64,000 nucleotides of DNA, taken from contig CM043959.1 in NCBI GenBank assembly GCA_014529385.2, positions 87,366,529 to 87,430,528 of the forward strand, written 5' to 3'. Of this stretch, positions 1 to 11,858 are shown piece by piece. The notes beneath the pieces were generated by a model. That model did no database searches, was not told the origin of the DNA, and worked only from the letters and a program-made list of their open reading frames with translations. The DNA comes from Adiantum capillus-veneris. Lineage: Eukaryota; Streptophyta; Polypodiopsida; Polypodiales; Pteridaceae. Both the position numbers and the translations under genes were made by a program. How positions within the stretch are numbered: position 1 is the first letter of the stretch; every line of letters begins with the position of its first letter.

Positions 1-898
1 GGAGGTTCAATAAAATCAAGAAGAGTATCTTGATTGTTCACATTGCTGTCCCTTTGCAACCATCCTGTGTAACTGGCCCATATTCCACACACGATATACA
101 TGGTTCACCCAATGTGGGCTACGTCCACAAGAAAGCAACCACTTAATGGCTTTTGTACTTCAAACTAGAAGTAGGTCGTCAACGTAGCGTATAAACTTTA
201 TCGAGAACTCACTTGAGTGTGCTAAACGAGTTATCACAACAAAGATGTACCCCAAAAAGTACCTTTTATCTCTTTCCAAGCATTAGCAATGCTTAAGTCC
301 TTGACTTGTTAGCATTTCGCATCAGTAGACAACCCCACCATAACTAGTGTTCAAGGTTGAGAACCCGACTTGACATGAAGAGATTGAACTTAGTCGCAAA
401 CATGCTTTACCTTAAGGTAAGCAAAGTCCAACTAGAGAGATACTTGCTTTCTAATTGGATTGCTTGGTGCTAACATATGTGCTTAGCATATCCTTTAGCA
501 CAAGATTATTTACACTCATAATTTGTTTATCCTCTTTGGATACATGACAGTATTGAGGTGTGTTTCCTCACCGTTTGTAGACAGTCTTCCAAAATGACTA
601 GTAAACAAGGATCAAGTGCCTCACAACATCTTGGTTATCTTAAAAGATCCACAAGCACCCAAACCAAGGTATGATCTCTATTGGTGATTGTTAGATCTAT
701 GTCATGAATGTGCACACCGCTCCAAATCAACCTTTGCTAAACACTAGGGTCCATAACGCCTAGTGTGCATGCATTTACCAAAAACAAATCCGAACGTGCA
801 TAGCCATGATTGTACTTGCCAATACTTATGGCTTATATGATGCTCTAAGTGGGATAGTTCTGAAAGGAAACTAAATACTTTCTACTACAATCTTTTGC

Positions 899-2832
899 AA
901 GCCTTGCTGATATGTTTGAACCATAATAGAATGTGAAACATACTTCACTTCTAGGTACAAACAATGAAAAAATTTCATTAACAACACATACCTTTGCTAT
1001 GTGCATAAGCCTTGCTATATGCATAAACAACCATCTATTAATGTTGTTTAGCAACACTTGTAACCTTAACAAGTCGTTCTAAGTACTAATGGGCACCAAT
1101 GTCAGTCTCGAAGACTCATATTCTCCACATGTGGAACATGTCTTAGATAAGGATGTCCGTAAGAAGAACGTCCTTTAAGTACGAGATGTACTTGTGTGTG
1201 GAGGTAACTGCAAACACTCTGCGACGTGAGTGAGAGGGACCCTCATTAACCTTGCTCCACACTAACTAAACCGAGCTCCATGAGTTCCTGAACCATGTTG
1301 CACACCGTGTGACTAACAGCATGTGCCAAACAAACCCTACCATGTAGGTCTATAACTATTGCAATAGGGAATGAAACCAGGACGGTATCTTAATGAACAA
1401 TGAAGAGAGAAAATGATAGGTTGCCAAAGTGGTTCCTGAAACACTGCTTTCCCAAAATGCAATGCATTTACATGACCTTGTCGTGTGGAGGAAAGCCTTC
1501 TAGCTTATGCGTCCTTCTTACAAACAAACTTATGCGGAAATAAAACTTAACCAAAAACATAAACTTACGATGAGGTACCTCGACACATGTTAGAAGCCTT
1601 GCTTCTAATTAAATATGTCAAAGCACTTTGCTTTGCATAGCAGGTAATCCTTTCCAAATTAAATGTTTAAATATAGAAAAACAAGAGAAACTTGAAATTG
1701 TCTAACCTTATTGCCCTGTTGTGGCTAGTTGTCCGGCTAGTTTCCCTGAACATCTTTTTGAGAGTAATTTATAGCCTGATTTTGTTGTCTGTGTTGGAAG
1801 CTGACTTGTAGCCATATCTTCGGTTAGAGTGAGAGCTGTCATATATTCCGTATATGCCCTCTTAGTTTGTGTTAGACTGACACTGAGTAAAGTAATTGAT
1901 AAACACATTGCAAAGTCCCCCAAGTTCGTATGATGATAGCATATTCCAAACTTTAAAAGCAACTATGCAATATGTCTTAACCAAAAAGCCTTGCTGCATA
2001 TACATGTTGTTGTGCTCATAGTCAACGTATGCTCCTACTGTGATACAGCTATCATGGTAAATTTTATTTGACCTAGTTGAACAGCTACAACTAATTGGCC
2101 GTGTCGAATCGTATACCATATTGAGAATCAAAAATTGCACTCGCAAAGCGTACCTTAAATTATCCAACGGTGCCTCAAAGGAAGTGTTCTCCATCCGCTT
2201 TGATGAGTGGTAATAAAGAGTTGGCCATGCTGAGCACTTATACCTCCTTCATCAAGACTAGCACAACAGGCCGTGCCGATCACCGTGAGATTCTCAAGCA
2301 CTACCGTGCCCTGGCCTTTGCCAGGCATGGGAAGAAGCCTTGCTTGACTGCGATTGGTTGTTGCAGACAATATGTTCGAAAACAAAAAATATCATGCTTT
2401 TGGTAATGCTTACAAGCCTTGCTTATGACTTGAGTGTTGAAATTGCACAAGCATGGAAAAATGCCCATGGCAATGCACATATCCTTTGCATGCCATAACC
2501 ACACTGCAGCAAGTTCCTAAAAATTTGTCAAACAAAATCAAACACTATTGCATATCTCATTGATTAATTGAATCATCGGCCCACCTCACCCACATGGCAT
2601 GTGCTTTTGAGCATCCTTGAACCTCGAAGCACTGCCGATTTTCCCTTGGCTTTGTTGTCCTTCATTTCCCTGCTTACAATCGACAAATCTTCCAAATGTA
2701 CATCCGTCACTTTCCATAAGCTTCGAAACGTGTGTTGCACTTGAACTGTGACATAATGTTTCTTGCAAATTGTGCGTGGCCAAGACATGTGGCCATCCTT
2801 CGAACCTTGACACCTTGAGTCAAAGCCTTGCT
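899..2832. repeat. Seven interspersed copies of AAGCCTTGCT
   Basis: Exact 10-mers start at 899, 1007, 1594, 1986, 2335, 2414 and 2823, all in the same orientation. One reverse-complement copy lies at 63600-63609. Flanks are similar in part (TGCATAAGCCTTGCTATATG style) but not alignable over long distances. This density is far above chance for a 10-mer. Confidence 0.7.
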
Positions 2833-3400
2833 CGAATGCTTAAGACCTTAGCATTTCCTTGCCAATACCTTCATATCGAATGTGCTCCATGCCAACAGAT
2901 ATGCTTTAACATTGGCAGGTTGTCGTTAACATCCTTGAGCTTGTCTGCAACCTTGCATGATGTGCCTTGCATGTCATTCATGGCTTTAGATACCCCTCAT
3001 GGACCTTTCCATTAGCCGTGTTGGGCTTTGACCGTTGCAGGAAAATCCCCTAGAGTGGCTTTAGGGTGCCCATTGGATGCAATTAAAAAAAAAAAAAAGA
3101 ACAGTGTAAAACCTGGTTCTGTTTCCACGATGTTGCCAATTGCGCAGTGATTTGCCCTCCCCTAGCTGGCCGTAGCTTGATGAGATGATCCTGCGAGACA
3201 AGGTGGGACTGTGCTCCCCATGACCACGCGCTCTCAGCAAGACAACTCGGACTCGATTCGGTGTAGATCAGGCCGAGTCCCACCCTTGCTCCAGGTGGCC
3301 GCTCCCACGACATTTGACAACTACTGATTTTTCTGCCTCTACTCAAGGGGCCATGGCCACAGTGCAACATCGAGAAGAGGATCTCCTCATGGAGCTTGCC

Positions 3401-3406
<6 letters not shown>

Positions 3407-3495
<89 letters not shown>
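3407..3495. repeat. (GA)n microsatellite, about 44 units
   Basis: Uninterrupted GA dinucleotides. Open frames through it (Glu-Arg or Ser-Leu runs) are artefacts of the repeat. Confidence 0.97.
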
Positions 3496-3496
<1 letters not shown>

Positions 3497-3518
3497 ACCT
3501 TCCCCCCTCCTCCATTGA

Positions 3519-3530
3519 GCTCCGATACCA
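3519..3530 (-). other. Primer-binding-site-like sequence (initiator-Met tRNA type)
   Basis: Read on the minus strand this is TGGTATCGGAGC, one base from the TGGTATCAGAGC primer site used by many plant copia and some gypsy elements. A minus-strand LTR would therefore lie at 3531 and rightwards, with a TATATA at 3580-3587 (minus) as its candidate promoter. Confidence 0.55.
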
Positions 3531-3780
3531 ATGCAAGATCGTAGGGACTCAATCATGTAACTCTCCACCCAACCTCACCATATATAGGCTCCTAGCCTAC
3601 TAAAATGGCACCCCTTGACCGCATGTGAGTCTTGGCCCTTGGCCTGCCCGATCTTACCCTAGGCCTGCCAATATTCAAACAATGGCATCATCTCAAGTAC
3701 TTCAATAGCTTTGGTTAAAAGCCCTATGCATCTACACGATGAGAAAAGTGAAGAGCTTCTTTGCCTTGCCACTCTTTCGT
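3531..3780 (-). mobile_element. Putative LTR end (R/U5 side) of a minus-strand element
   Basis: It starts directly at the primer site and holds a TATA-like sequence on the minus strand near 3580-3587. The outer LTR boundary was not found, and no partner LTR is in the window. Confidence 0.35.
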
Positions 3781-4046
3781 ATACCCAATAATAAATACAT
3801 TCGAAGAGATGTAAGATCTTGTATGGAGCACTTTTTAATAAATTTTATAGCTTTGAATAGTGTATAAAACTTTGCATAGACACTTACCAACAGTGTTCCA
3901 CCTAAGTTTGTGTATACCCAATAATAAATACATTTGAAGAGATGTAAGATCTTGTATGGAGCACTTTTTAATAAATTTTATAGCTTTGAATAGTGTATAA
4001 AACTTTGCATAGACACTTACCAACAATGTTCCACCTAAGTTTGTGT
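3781..4046. repeat. 133-bp tandem duplication
   Basis: Units 3781-3913 and 3914-4046 differ at only a couple of positions (for example TTCGAAG against TTTGAAG, and CAACAGTG against CAACAATG). The duplication is recent. No coding content is seen. Confidence 0.93.
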
Positions 4047-4110
4047 ATTTTCTCCAATACTTTTTACAATTGCCAATTTTAGCACCTAGCCTAATTCCAA
4101 GATAATATGG

Positions 4111-4112
<2 letters not shown>

Positions 4113-4209
<97 letters not shown>

Positions 4210-4223
4210 AGAGAGAGAAAGAG
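4113..4223. repeat. (TC)n tract followed by a short (GA) tract
   Basis: TC repeats at 4113-4207 with one TCGC interruption near 4152 are followed by GAGAGAGAAAGAGA, so the end can fold back on the tract. From 4224 to 4918 no gene or recognisable element is visible. Confidence 0.95.
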
Positions 4224-4916
4224 ATCAAACAAAGGCGGAAGTTTGTTTTACCTTGATAATATGTAATTCTCCAAATGTTGCCTATTGTTTAGATGAAGAG
4301 ATCCTTACAATGCACGTCCTTTGTTTTGAACGTTATTGTCCTTGCAAAAAATTGCACAACAACAAACAATATATTAGATAATCAATTTACAAAACTTATT
4401 TAATCACACATATTGAATAATAGTCACATTTGTGAAACGTTCTATGTTAAAAGTAAGTACAGATCTGATACACTACGCAGACAATCGTAGTTTGTAGTTG
4501 AGTGGGGATGTGACATGGAGGGGACTCCTACTGTTAGAAGTCGAGTTTGGGCGTCTAGGGTTGATATTTTGAGTACATTGAATATGAGTGGAAACTTATG
4601 CAAGAGTACTTATGCTGGTTTTTGAACTCGAAATCTCGTATTCTCTTTGTGTCATTGAGAGCATCCGCTACATCTGGGAAACAAACGAAGAGTTAGTTCA
4701 CAGTACTTTGTAGTATTAGGATAAACAAATATTTTAAGCACAATTTTCACGAACTCCCTTCTCTATCAACAAGTTCAATACCTTAGAACACAATGATAGA
4801 TATTATATACAAGTTCATAAAACATGAGACAACGAACTACATTCTGCATGACAACCAACTTTGTGCGAGCTTGGTGATGGCAAGGGGAAACCCATGCTTT
4901 GCAATAGAAAGCATAA

Positions 4917-4918
<2 letters not shown>

Positions 4919-4990
<72 letters not shown>
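4919..4990. repeat. Compound (TA)n(GA)n microsatellite
   Basis: TA units at 4919-4956 run directly into GA units at 4957-4990. Confidence 0.97.
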
Positions 4991-4993
<3 letters not shown>

Positions 4994-6165
4994 CAAAGTA
5001 TAGCTTGCATGACAAAATGCAAGCTTCATGATTGCGAGAAGATTGCATCTCAAGAAAGGTCGTCCATTCGCATCTTCTTAACATAGCCCATAGCTTTCTT
5101 TCCACATCCATGTTGGGCATATTTGCAGTCATAAGGCCGCAAGGCTTCAAGGTGTGAGCGTGAGTGATTGCATCTAGAGAAAGTCCTTCCCTTCACATTT
5201 GGTTAAAGCAGCCCAGAGCTTCCTTTCCAAAGCCATGTTGGGTATATCAGCAATTAACGCACTCCAAAGAGTTGACAATATCAAGAGGACACCCATCAAG
5301 AACTTGTAACACCTCAGTTGAGGATGTCTATCAAGAAATTATATGCTTTCGTGATGGCACCACATTTAGCATACATATCATCCAATACCCTGCCAAGCAT
5401 GACATCTTTCTCCAATAGCTATTGCCTAGCGATCTCATTGTGAATTCTCTCACCCATCTTAACAACTTCCATAAGGCTAGAGGCCTTCAAGGCACAAGCA
5501 TGCATGATTGCATATGGAGAAAGGCCTTCTTTTCACATCTAGTTAAAACAACCTAGAGCTTCCTTGCCACAACCATGTTGGGCATATCTGCAATCAACAC
5601 GCTCCCAAGAGACGACATCCATGAGAGGATGCCCATCAAGATATTGTTCAAAGCACTACAAATCATGACATCTTTCCCCAACAACTACTATCTAGCACTC
5701 TCATTGTAAATTCTCTCACCCAAGTCAATGGCTTGCACGAGGCCAAAGGGATTCAAGGTGTGACAATAAGTGATTGCATCTGTAGAAAGGCCTTCCACTA
5801 ACAGGTGTTGCTTAATGATCTCATCGTGAATTGTCTCACCCATGTCAATGACTTGCATAAGGCCATAGGCCTTCAAGGTCCAAGCATAGGTGATTGCATC
5901 TTGAGGATGGCCTTCCCTTTGCATCTAGTTAAGTCAACCCTGAGCTCCCTTGCTAAAGTCACGTTGAGCATATCTGCAATCATCACGTTCCAAGAGCGAG
6001 AGGATGCCCATCATAGTTTTTCCATGCTTTTGTGATGGCACCACATTTGGTACACATATCGACCAAAGCACTACCAAGCACAACATCTTCATCCAATAGC
6101 CACTACCTAGAAATCTCATTGTGATTTATCTCACCCATGGCAATTGCTTGCATACGGCCATAGGC
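4991..6165 (-). pseudogene. Pentatricopeptide-repeat (PPR) protein, decayed
   Basis: Minus-strand frames repeatedly give PPR phrases: 'DAITYAWTLKAYGLMQ' followed by 'MGETIHDEI' (about 5924-5800), 'DAITYCHTLNPFGL' with 'LGERIYNE' (about 5790-5700), 'MGEINHNEI' then 'VVLGSALVDMCTKCGAI' (about 6150-6030), 'MGERIHNEI' (about 5460-5430) and 'MLGRVLDDMYAKCGAI' (about 5400-5330). Intact plant PPR proteins bind organellar RNA and take part in editing or processing. Here units are joined by stops and frameshifts, so no product is expected. The copy ends abruptly at 6165, where an LTR starts. The left end merges into the (TA)(GA) tract near 4990. Confidence 0.72.
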
Positions 6166-6647
6166 TGTAGATAGTGGGAATTGCTTCTAAACAGGCACTT
6201 GTACAAAATCAAATTGTTACCCATAATAATTACAGACATTAATTGTAATAGTGCACAATCGATAAGAACCAAAAACGTGCCCTATAAATAGGACCCACTA
6301 CATTCATTTTGGAGACACTATCATTCCATTGGACTATCTCTACTCCTTTGTAGTCGTTGACCTGTTGCTCCTATTTTAATCAAGCTCTGTTGTAACCTAA
6401 CATTTAGCGTAGTTGTACTTTGTCTAAATACATCAGTTCCAGTGTCTTGTGTCCAACATCTGGCTTTGTGCTTTCAGTTCAGCTCATCAATATGATTTCC
6501 TTATGTTCATCTGATGTCTGAATCTATTGTTTCATTCTATCTTATTTGACATCTGAAGTCTAAATGTGTTGTTTAATTCTATCTTATCTGACATTTGACT
6601 GTGAATATCCAACCTAGAATAGTTGTTAGAGTGACTTGCTCATTCCA
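6166..6647 (+). mobile_element. LTR of element H
   Basis: It begins TGTAGATAG exactly where PPR sequence stops, has a TATA box (CTATAAATAGG, about 6282-6292) and ends in CCA just before a gypsy-like primer site beginning TTTTGGCACGATCACGG (from 6648). Length is about 482 bp. No second LTR was found. Confidence 0.55.
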
Positions 6648-7330
6648 TTTTGGCACGATCACGGTGGTGATTCCCAACAACCTATCTCCTAGTTGGAATT
6701 TGGAGTCATCTAAACATTCGCAATGCTGTCAAGATGTTTAGCAAGAGGAAGGAGACCTACCACAATCTTCGTTAAGGATTAGAACCATATCAGTGCGGTG
6801 GTTGAAGAAATGAAGTAGAGCTCTAATGATGGACCTCAATCTTAGAATGAGGAAACCAATGTCAAGCCTAGAAGGAGAGGAACTAAGGGGCATGGGGACT
6901 CTTAGCATTCAGTTCAATCCAGGAGAAGGCATTCAAAGAGGGCTGAAAGACGCTTTCATTCACATGGGTCTTGAAAGTCAAACATGAAGATCAAAGCAAA
7001 GGTCTAGAAAAATGCCAATGATGGTAGCAAGCAAAGTAGAAAAGCAAGTTGCATGGGAAACCATATTCGAGGAATGAACCAAACATTGTGATTGAAATGG
7101 CACAATCACTATAATGATAAATGGGATGTTCATACTGACCATTATAGCAAACACAATCATAGGGAGAGAAATTCTGATCACAAGGAAAAACTTAGATGTA
7201 GTGAACGACAGTTGGATTAATAAAAGTCCAGACATGGTGAAAGATCAAATGACCTAAATATTTCCTTTTCAACATTCAAGGGTGAAAGGAAGGACAATCC
7301 AGATGTGTTACCAGATTGGGCACCCTCCTA
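6648..7330 (+). pseudogene. Element H primer site and RS-rich gag N-terminus, broken
   Basis: After the primer-site-like sequence, a plus-strand frame gives an arginine/serine-rich stretch (for example 'RRRHSKRAERRFHSHGS') and then 'STFKGERKDNPDV' near 7270-7310, a typical start of a Ty3/gypsy capsid domain. Several stops interrupt it. Nothing further of this element is recognisable beyond about 7330, where the sequence changes to that leading into element D. Confidence 0.45.
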
Positions 7331-7962
7331 TTGTATGTGGTTAACTACAATTGGGACAGGTGGCGTGTAATCGTTAATTATTGTGATGTTTATTTATTTT
7401 CTCTAATAGTGAATTGATGCTATGTAGATTGAAACTTTGGGAGTTGAGGAGAAGGTGCCGGCAACAAATAATTCTCTCGATCATTTTCATTTGCATAGTG
7501 TTATAGTTTATTTCACCAATAAACCACTATGGCTCCCTTGTAAATAGTTAGTGAGTACTCACCCTATAGAGGGTCATGCAATAAGTGATAGCTACCAATC
7601 ATAGACTAAAGTGGAACTAAGTGTAAAGAGGGGCCTCCAATTTTTGACACCAATAAGCAATAATAAAAATAAATACCAAACTCCATAAGAGGTGTCATGG
7701 AGTTTGGGACTACAATCTTTAGGCCATTCATGTGCAAGATTCCTTCCTCTCCACTCTCATGCTATGTTGCGTGCTCTCAAATCATGTTTAAATCTTCTTC
7801 CCTTACAACCTTTTACTATCAAGTTTATACTTTGTGTGTGGTGTCCTAGTCTAGATGTGTGTACTTGGGTTTTGGGGAGAGATGGTGAGAGGTTGACAGG
7901 TATGTGTGTGAGAAAATTGGAATTATTAAAGCAAACCTTCTCCCGGATTTTCTCCCAACTAA
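7331..7962 (+). mobile_element. Probable LTR (3' part) of element D
   Basis: Non-coding sequence ending immediately before a primer-binding site at 7963. The 5' boundary of the LTR cannot be set because no second copy is present. Confidence 0.4.
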
Positions 7963-7973
7963 GGTATCAGAGC
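7963..7973 (+). other. Primer-binding site of element D
   Basis: GGTATCAGAGC matches the initiator-Met tRNA primer site used by chromovirus and copia elements. It is followed by the leader and then a plus-strand gag-PR-RT order. Confidence 0.65.
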
Positions 7974-9600
7974 ATCTATCTTGAGGAAATCGGCAATTGA
8001 TTTCAAATTTCAAGGATCAATTTTTGAATTTTGAGCATCGAGATTGCAATAAAGGCTTAATCAACAAATCACAATCGATCAACAAATCAACCAATTAATT
8101 TTTCATATTGACCATAAAGATCCTGTATGTTAAGCTATAAGCTCAAATTAATGGCTAATTCTAGTGGATTGTGAAGGCGGAAGGGCGAGACTCAAAGAAG
8201 CAAAGAAAGAGTGATCAAGAATAGGCATTAAAATGCATTGATAGAGTTTTGGTAAGAAGTGGCTTCAGCTTAAGCAAGCTTTTGAGGCAGATCTTGAAAG
8301 ATTTAAAAGAGGGGATAGGTGGAGAATTCGGCCTTCAAGAACATTCAAGGCTATCTTAAAAGAGAAAGTGAGTTTGAGAGCGAAGCCAGCAAGCAATTGA
8401 ACAAGTTAGAGCTGCATCATGAATCCCCAATCTGGAGATCAAACCGCGGCATCTTGCATCCAAAGCACAAAAGAAATACCACAAAAAAACAAATTGGAGA
8501 AGCCTGAAAAGGGGCTGCCGTGAAATTGAACCTTGCTTGCAAAGGAACCTCTTTGTCCACCGTCACCAAACCTTGCACTATCCGCATCAAAGTGGTCGCC
8601 CTGGCAACTGGAACGACCATTACTTCATGCTCTCGAGCTGGGAAAGCTCTTACTGGTCGCCATCACCCCCTAACACATCGGCATTGTCGTCCTCTGTCAA
8701 AAATTCCCTATTGCATGAAAAATTTCTGCCTTTAAACCTTTTCACACTATCTTTAGTGTAAAAAGTTGTGGGCATCATCATTGGTTGCCCAATTTTAAAA
8801 GCTTTGGCCACCTATTATTTTTCCAAACTCCTTTGGTTGGCCCCTAATTCTGGGCAGCCCCTGCAAGCTTATTGGCTACCCACATTTGAAGACTTTGTCC
8901 AATTCTACTACATCGGCCAAACACTCAATCTTTATAACTCCAACCAGCCCCCCGCTTTGACTTCTTTTCACCCACCCAAATTTGTTTGGTCACCGACTCA
9001 CAAGACATCGGATTTTTTTTTTTTTTGGGCGTCGATGCTCAAACACTTATTCATCCATTTTAAAGCTTCTTGATCACCCTTTGAGATTCGAACGGCTATT
9101 CCAAGTCGAGGACTTGAAGTTGACATACTTTTCAAAGTTCATCAAGCAAATTGGGAATCCTTTACTGGTTGCCATCTACAAGTTGTGGAAGGGAGCTCGG
9201 AACTAAAAAAAATCAAATTCTTGTACGCAGCCCTACTCAATTGGATGCCAAATTTCAACCGTGCATTGGTACGACACTTCTAGCCAGGACATCATTATCG
9301 ACCATAGAGCTAAGTATTAATTATTTTGTTTATTTTTAGTTTTCTCATTATTTTGCATACCAATCATATACATCTATATATATAGCCATTCAAATAGTTT
9401 TTTTAAATAAAAAAAGTATATATTAAGAAAAAAAGCACGCCATCATAAACCATCTTCCACAACCACCCTCTATTGTTAAACAACTCGTAAATTTGCATCA
9501 ATCACTTGCATATGAACGCATGCAAAGGCAAAAACAAGAAGATGAGTTGTTGCACGTTGTTTGCACTGAAACTACACCTGCTCCAAAGCAAAACAAAATT
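7974..9600 (+). other. Element D leader, no gene seen
   Basis: About 1.6 kb between primer site and gag. ORFs of 60-100 codons occur in several frames without recognisable domains. No motif worth naming was found. Confidence 0.4.
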
Positions 9601-10345
9601 AGATGAAAAGATTCATATTCAAAGATTTTGACAGTACTAAAGATGCTAGCACGGTACTGGCATGTGTTATATTCAACTAGACGACTATTTCCATGATGAA
9701 GACTTCCCCGAGCATGACATGGTCAAGTGTGCATCAAATCACCATCGCCGATAGTGATGCACTATGGTGGAATGCCACTAAACAACATGGTAGAAGATCT
9801 CACACATGGCATGCATTCAAACAGTTGTTTCTACCCCATTTCTTATTGACACATTACAAAGCTAAAGCATGCCATGCCACCAATGGGCTTTAATTTGGCA
9901 AGGTAGAAATGAAGATGTACATGCTTACACCACTGACCTTTTTTGGAATACTCATTCAATATCATGTCAACTGCAAGAAACTAAAGCGTAAGTATATATT
10001 TGGGTTAGCACTGCAAATTGGTGCTGAAGTAGACACGTTTGAGCCAGATTCTCTGTCAAAAGCCATCAATTTCACATTGATTAATCTATTAACAGTGACC
10101 ATAACAAAAGGGTTTCTTCCTCTCCTAACTTTGATAGAAATAAAAACAAGAGTCGTATTTTCTTCAAGAGACACAAATTTGACAATTCTGCTACATCCTC
10201 TCAACCTCATGGAAACAACAACAACCACATGCAGTAGAGGGGCAACCAAAATCCTTCCAACAATCAACACCTTAATCAACCTTCGAATGGTAATAAAAAG
10301 GTAAAATGTTTCAAATGATTTCAGTTTGGTCCTTATGCAGATAAG
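9601..10345 (+). pseudogene. Element D gag (capsid and zinc knuckle), broken
   Basis: Plus-strand frames give capsid-like text ('DALWWNATKQHGRRSHTW', 'FKQLFLPHFL') with several frame changes, then near 10300-10350 a degenerate zinc knuckle, 'KCFK*FQFGPYADKC', in which the second cysteine region carries a stop. In an active element gag forms the virus-like particle and the knuckle binds element RNA. This copy cannot do so. Confidence 0.6.
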
Positions 10346-10559
10346 TGCACAAACAACCCTGCTAAGAGCAACGGTCATCCCAATGTCCAAATTAATGGAG
10401 TCTCACACAACCACAACCAAATACCATTCAACAACAACCGCCCAAATGGTGCACAAATTAATCTCATCAAAGATGCTAATCCCGATGACAATGAAGTTGA
10501 AGTCAATAATAGTGAGGGTTATGATCCAAGTATGATGCCAATGACAATCCTTCTCCATA

Positions 10560-10998
10560 TATTCTTATATCTCCGCACATTCTACTCAAAGTGAAAGGCA
10601 CAATTAAAGGTGAAGATATCAAAAGTCTTTTAGATGATGGTAGTTGCCATGATTTCATCTCTGCACGATTGGCACAACAACTTTCCCTTTCACAACTCTC
10701 TTCACCTCACAAAGTAAAGACCGTCTTTAATAATCAATGTTTTAACTATAAAACTCAAGTCACTATTGAAGTTTGCATTGGTGAATTTTTCCATACACGT
10801 ACATTTCTAGTCGCACCACTACATGGTATTGATATGATTTGGGGGATACCTTTTTGTCATGAATTTAACCCACCAATCAACTACATAACACACACTTTAA
10901 CTCTAACCCATGAAAAAATAAATCTATTCCATCCAAGTGTCTTGGAACATCAAAAATTTCCACTACTTTCTCACACTCAAGCCAAACGAGCAATTTGA
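10560..10998 (+). pseudogene. Element D aspartic protease region
   Basis: A 135-codon open frame (10591-10998) carries 'LLDDGSCHDFIS', the chromovirus retropepsin active-site region. The usual D-S-G triad is here D-D-G, so the catalytic Ser/Thr is replaced. Downstream 'GIDMIWGIPFCHEFNP' matches the family's 'G.D.ILG..WL' flap-distal segment. It lies between gag and RT in the expected order. The ORF is open, but the active-site change and the broken neighbours make activity unlikely. Confidence 0.65.
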
Positions 10999-11038
10999 AA
11001 GCAAGGAAAAACATATTTAGCGCTTGTAAGCCAACTCT

Positions 11039-11736
11039 TTGCTTAAACTGAAACTCCTTAAGACTCTTTACACGATGAAGTTCTCTCACAATTTAAACAT
11101 TGTTTCATGCATGATTTTCCTCTTGGAATACCACCATCATGTTCTGAAGACCATAAAAATTGATATTATCTCGGGTAGTGAACCATCTTATGGAGCACCA
11201 TATCGTGTAAACCCAACCGCACATGAGGAAATACAAAATCAAATCATAGATTTACTTGATTGAGGACTCATTAGAGTTAGTAGTTCACAATATGGAGCTC
11301 CAATACTTTTTTTGAAGAAGAAAATGGAACCTTTCGTATGTGTATTGACTACAAGGCTCTAAACAAGATCGTCATTAAAAATAGGTTTCCTATTCTAGAG
11401 TGGATGATATACTGGATAAACTGAAAGGGGCAAACATTTTTAGAAAAATTGACCTTGAATCGAGATACCATCAAGTTGAAATGTTCGAGGAAGATGCTTA
11501 CAAAACTACATTTAGAACACAAACGTGACATTATGAATTTTTAGTCATGCCATTTGGTCTGACAAATACACCAACATGTTTCACTCGTATGACGAGTCAA
11601 ATTTTCATTGACCATCAAGACTTTGTCATTGTATTTCTTGATGATATTCTTGTGTTTAGCAAATTTGAGCAAGAATAAAAGGAGCATTTAATACGTGTTT
11701 TTGACCTTCTTTCACAAAACCACCTATAAGTTGTAA
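11039..11736 (+). pseudogene. Element D reverse transcriptase, truncated
   Basis: In shifting plus-strand frames: 'EPSYGAPYRVNP' (RT entry), 'SQYGAPILFLKKK', 'DYKALNKIVIKNRFPI', 'KIDLESRYHQVEM', '[14 protein letters not shown]' and the catalytic '[11 protein letters not shown]' near 11630-11660. These are Ty3/gypsy RT blocks in order. At least three stops or frame changes are present. Homology ends near 11736, where unrelated sequence begins, so RNase H and integrase are gone. Confidence 0.8.
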
Positions 11737-11858
11737 CAATTATTGGTCTATAAAGCTTGTAAATAGCGGAAAATAACTTTACATAGTGAGCATTTCATTA
11801 AGAGCAAATTCCTAATGATCATACAAGAGTGCTTGGTTGGAGATAACAACGTTAGCTA

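Larger units (their letters stand above)
1..3518 (-). mobile_element. Non-coding leader-like region of a minus-strand LTR element
   Basis: No reading frame here resembles a known protein; short ORFs are scattered over all frames. The region lies on the internal side of a copia-type primer-binding site at 3519-3530, so in minus-strand terms it is the leader of an LTR element whose LTR would start just right of 3531. It contains seven exact copies of the 10-mer AAGCCTTGCT (see the repeat entry). More than 3 kb without gag suggests a non-autonomous, LARD-like element or a very long leader. It could also be unrelated intergenic DNA next to a chance primer-site match. Confidence 0.35.

Noticed and set aside
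3083-3568. 161-codon frame with a long Ser-Leu run, and its Glu-Arg counterpart on the other strand
   Set aside because: The length is produced by the (GA)n tract; no domain on either side.
4919-4990. TA/GA tract as promoter or origin
   Set aside because: Plain compound microsatellite without gene context.
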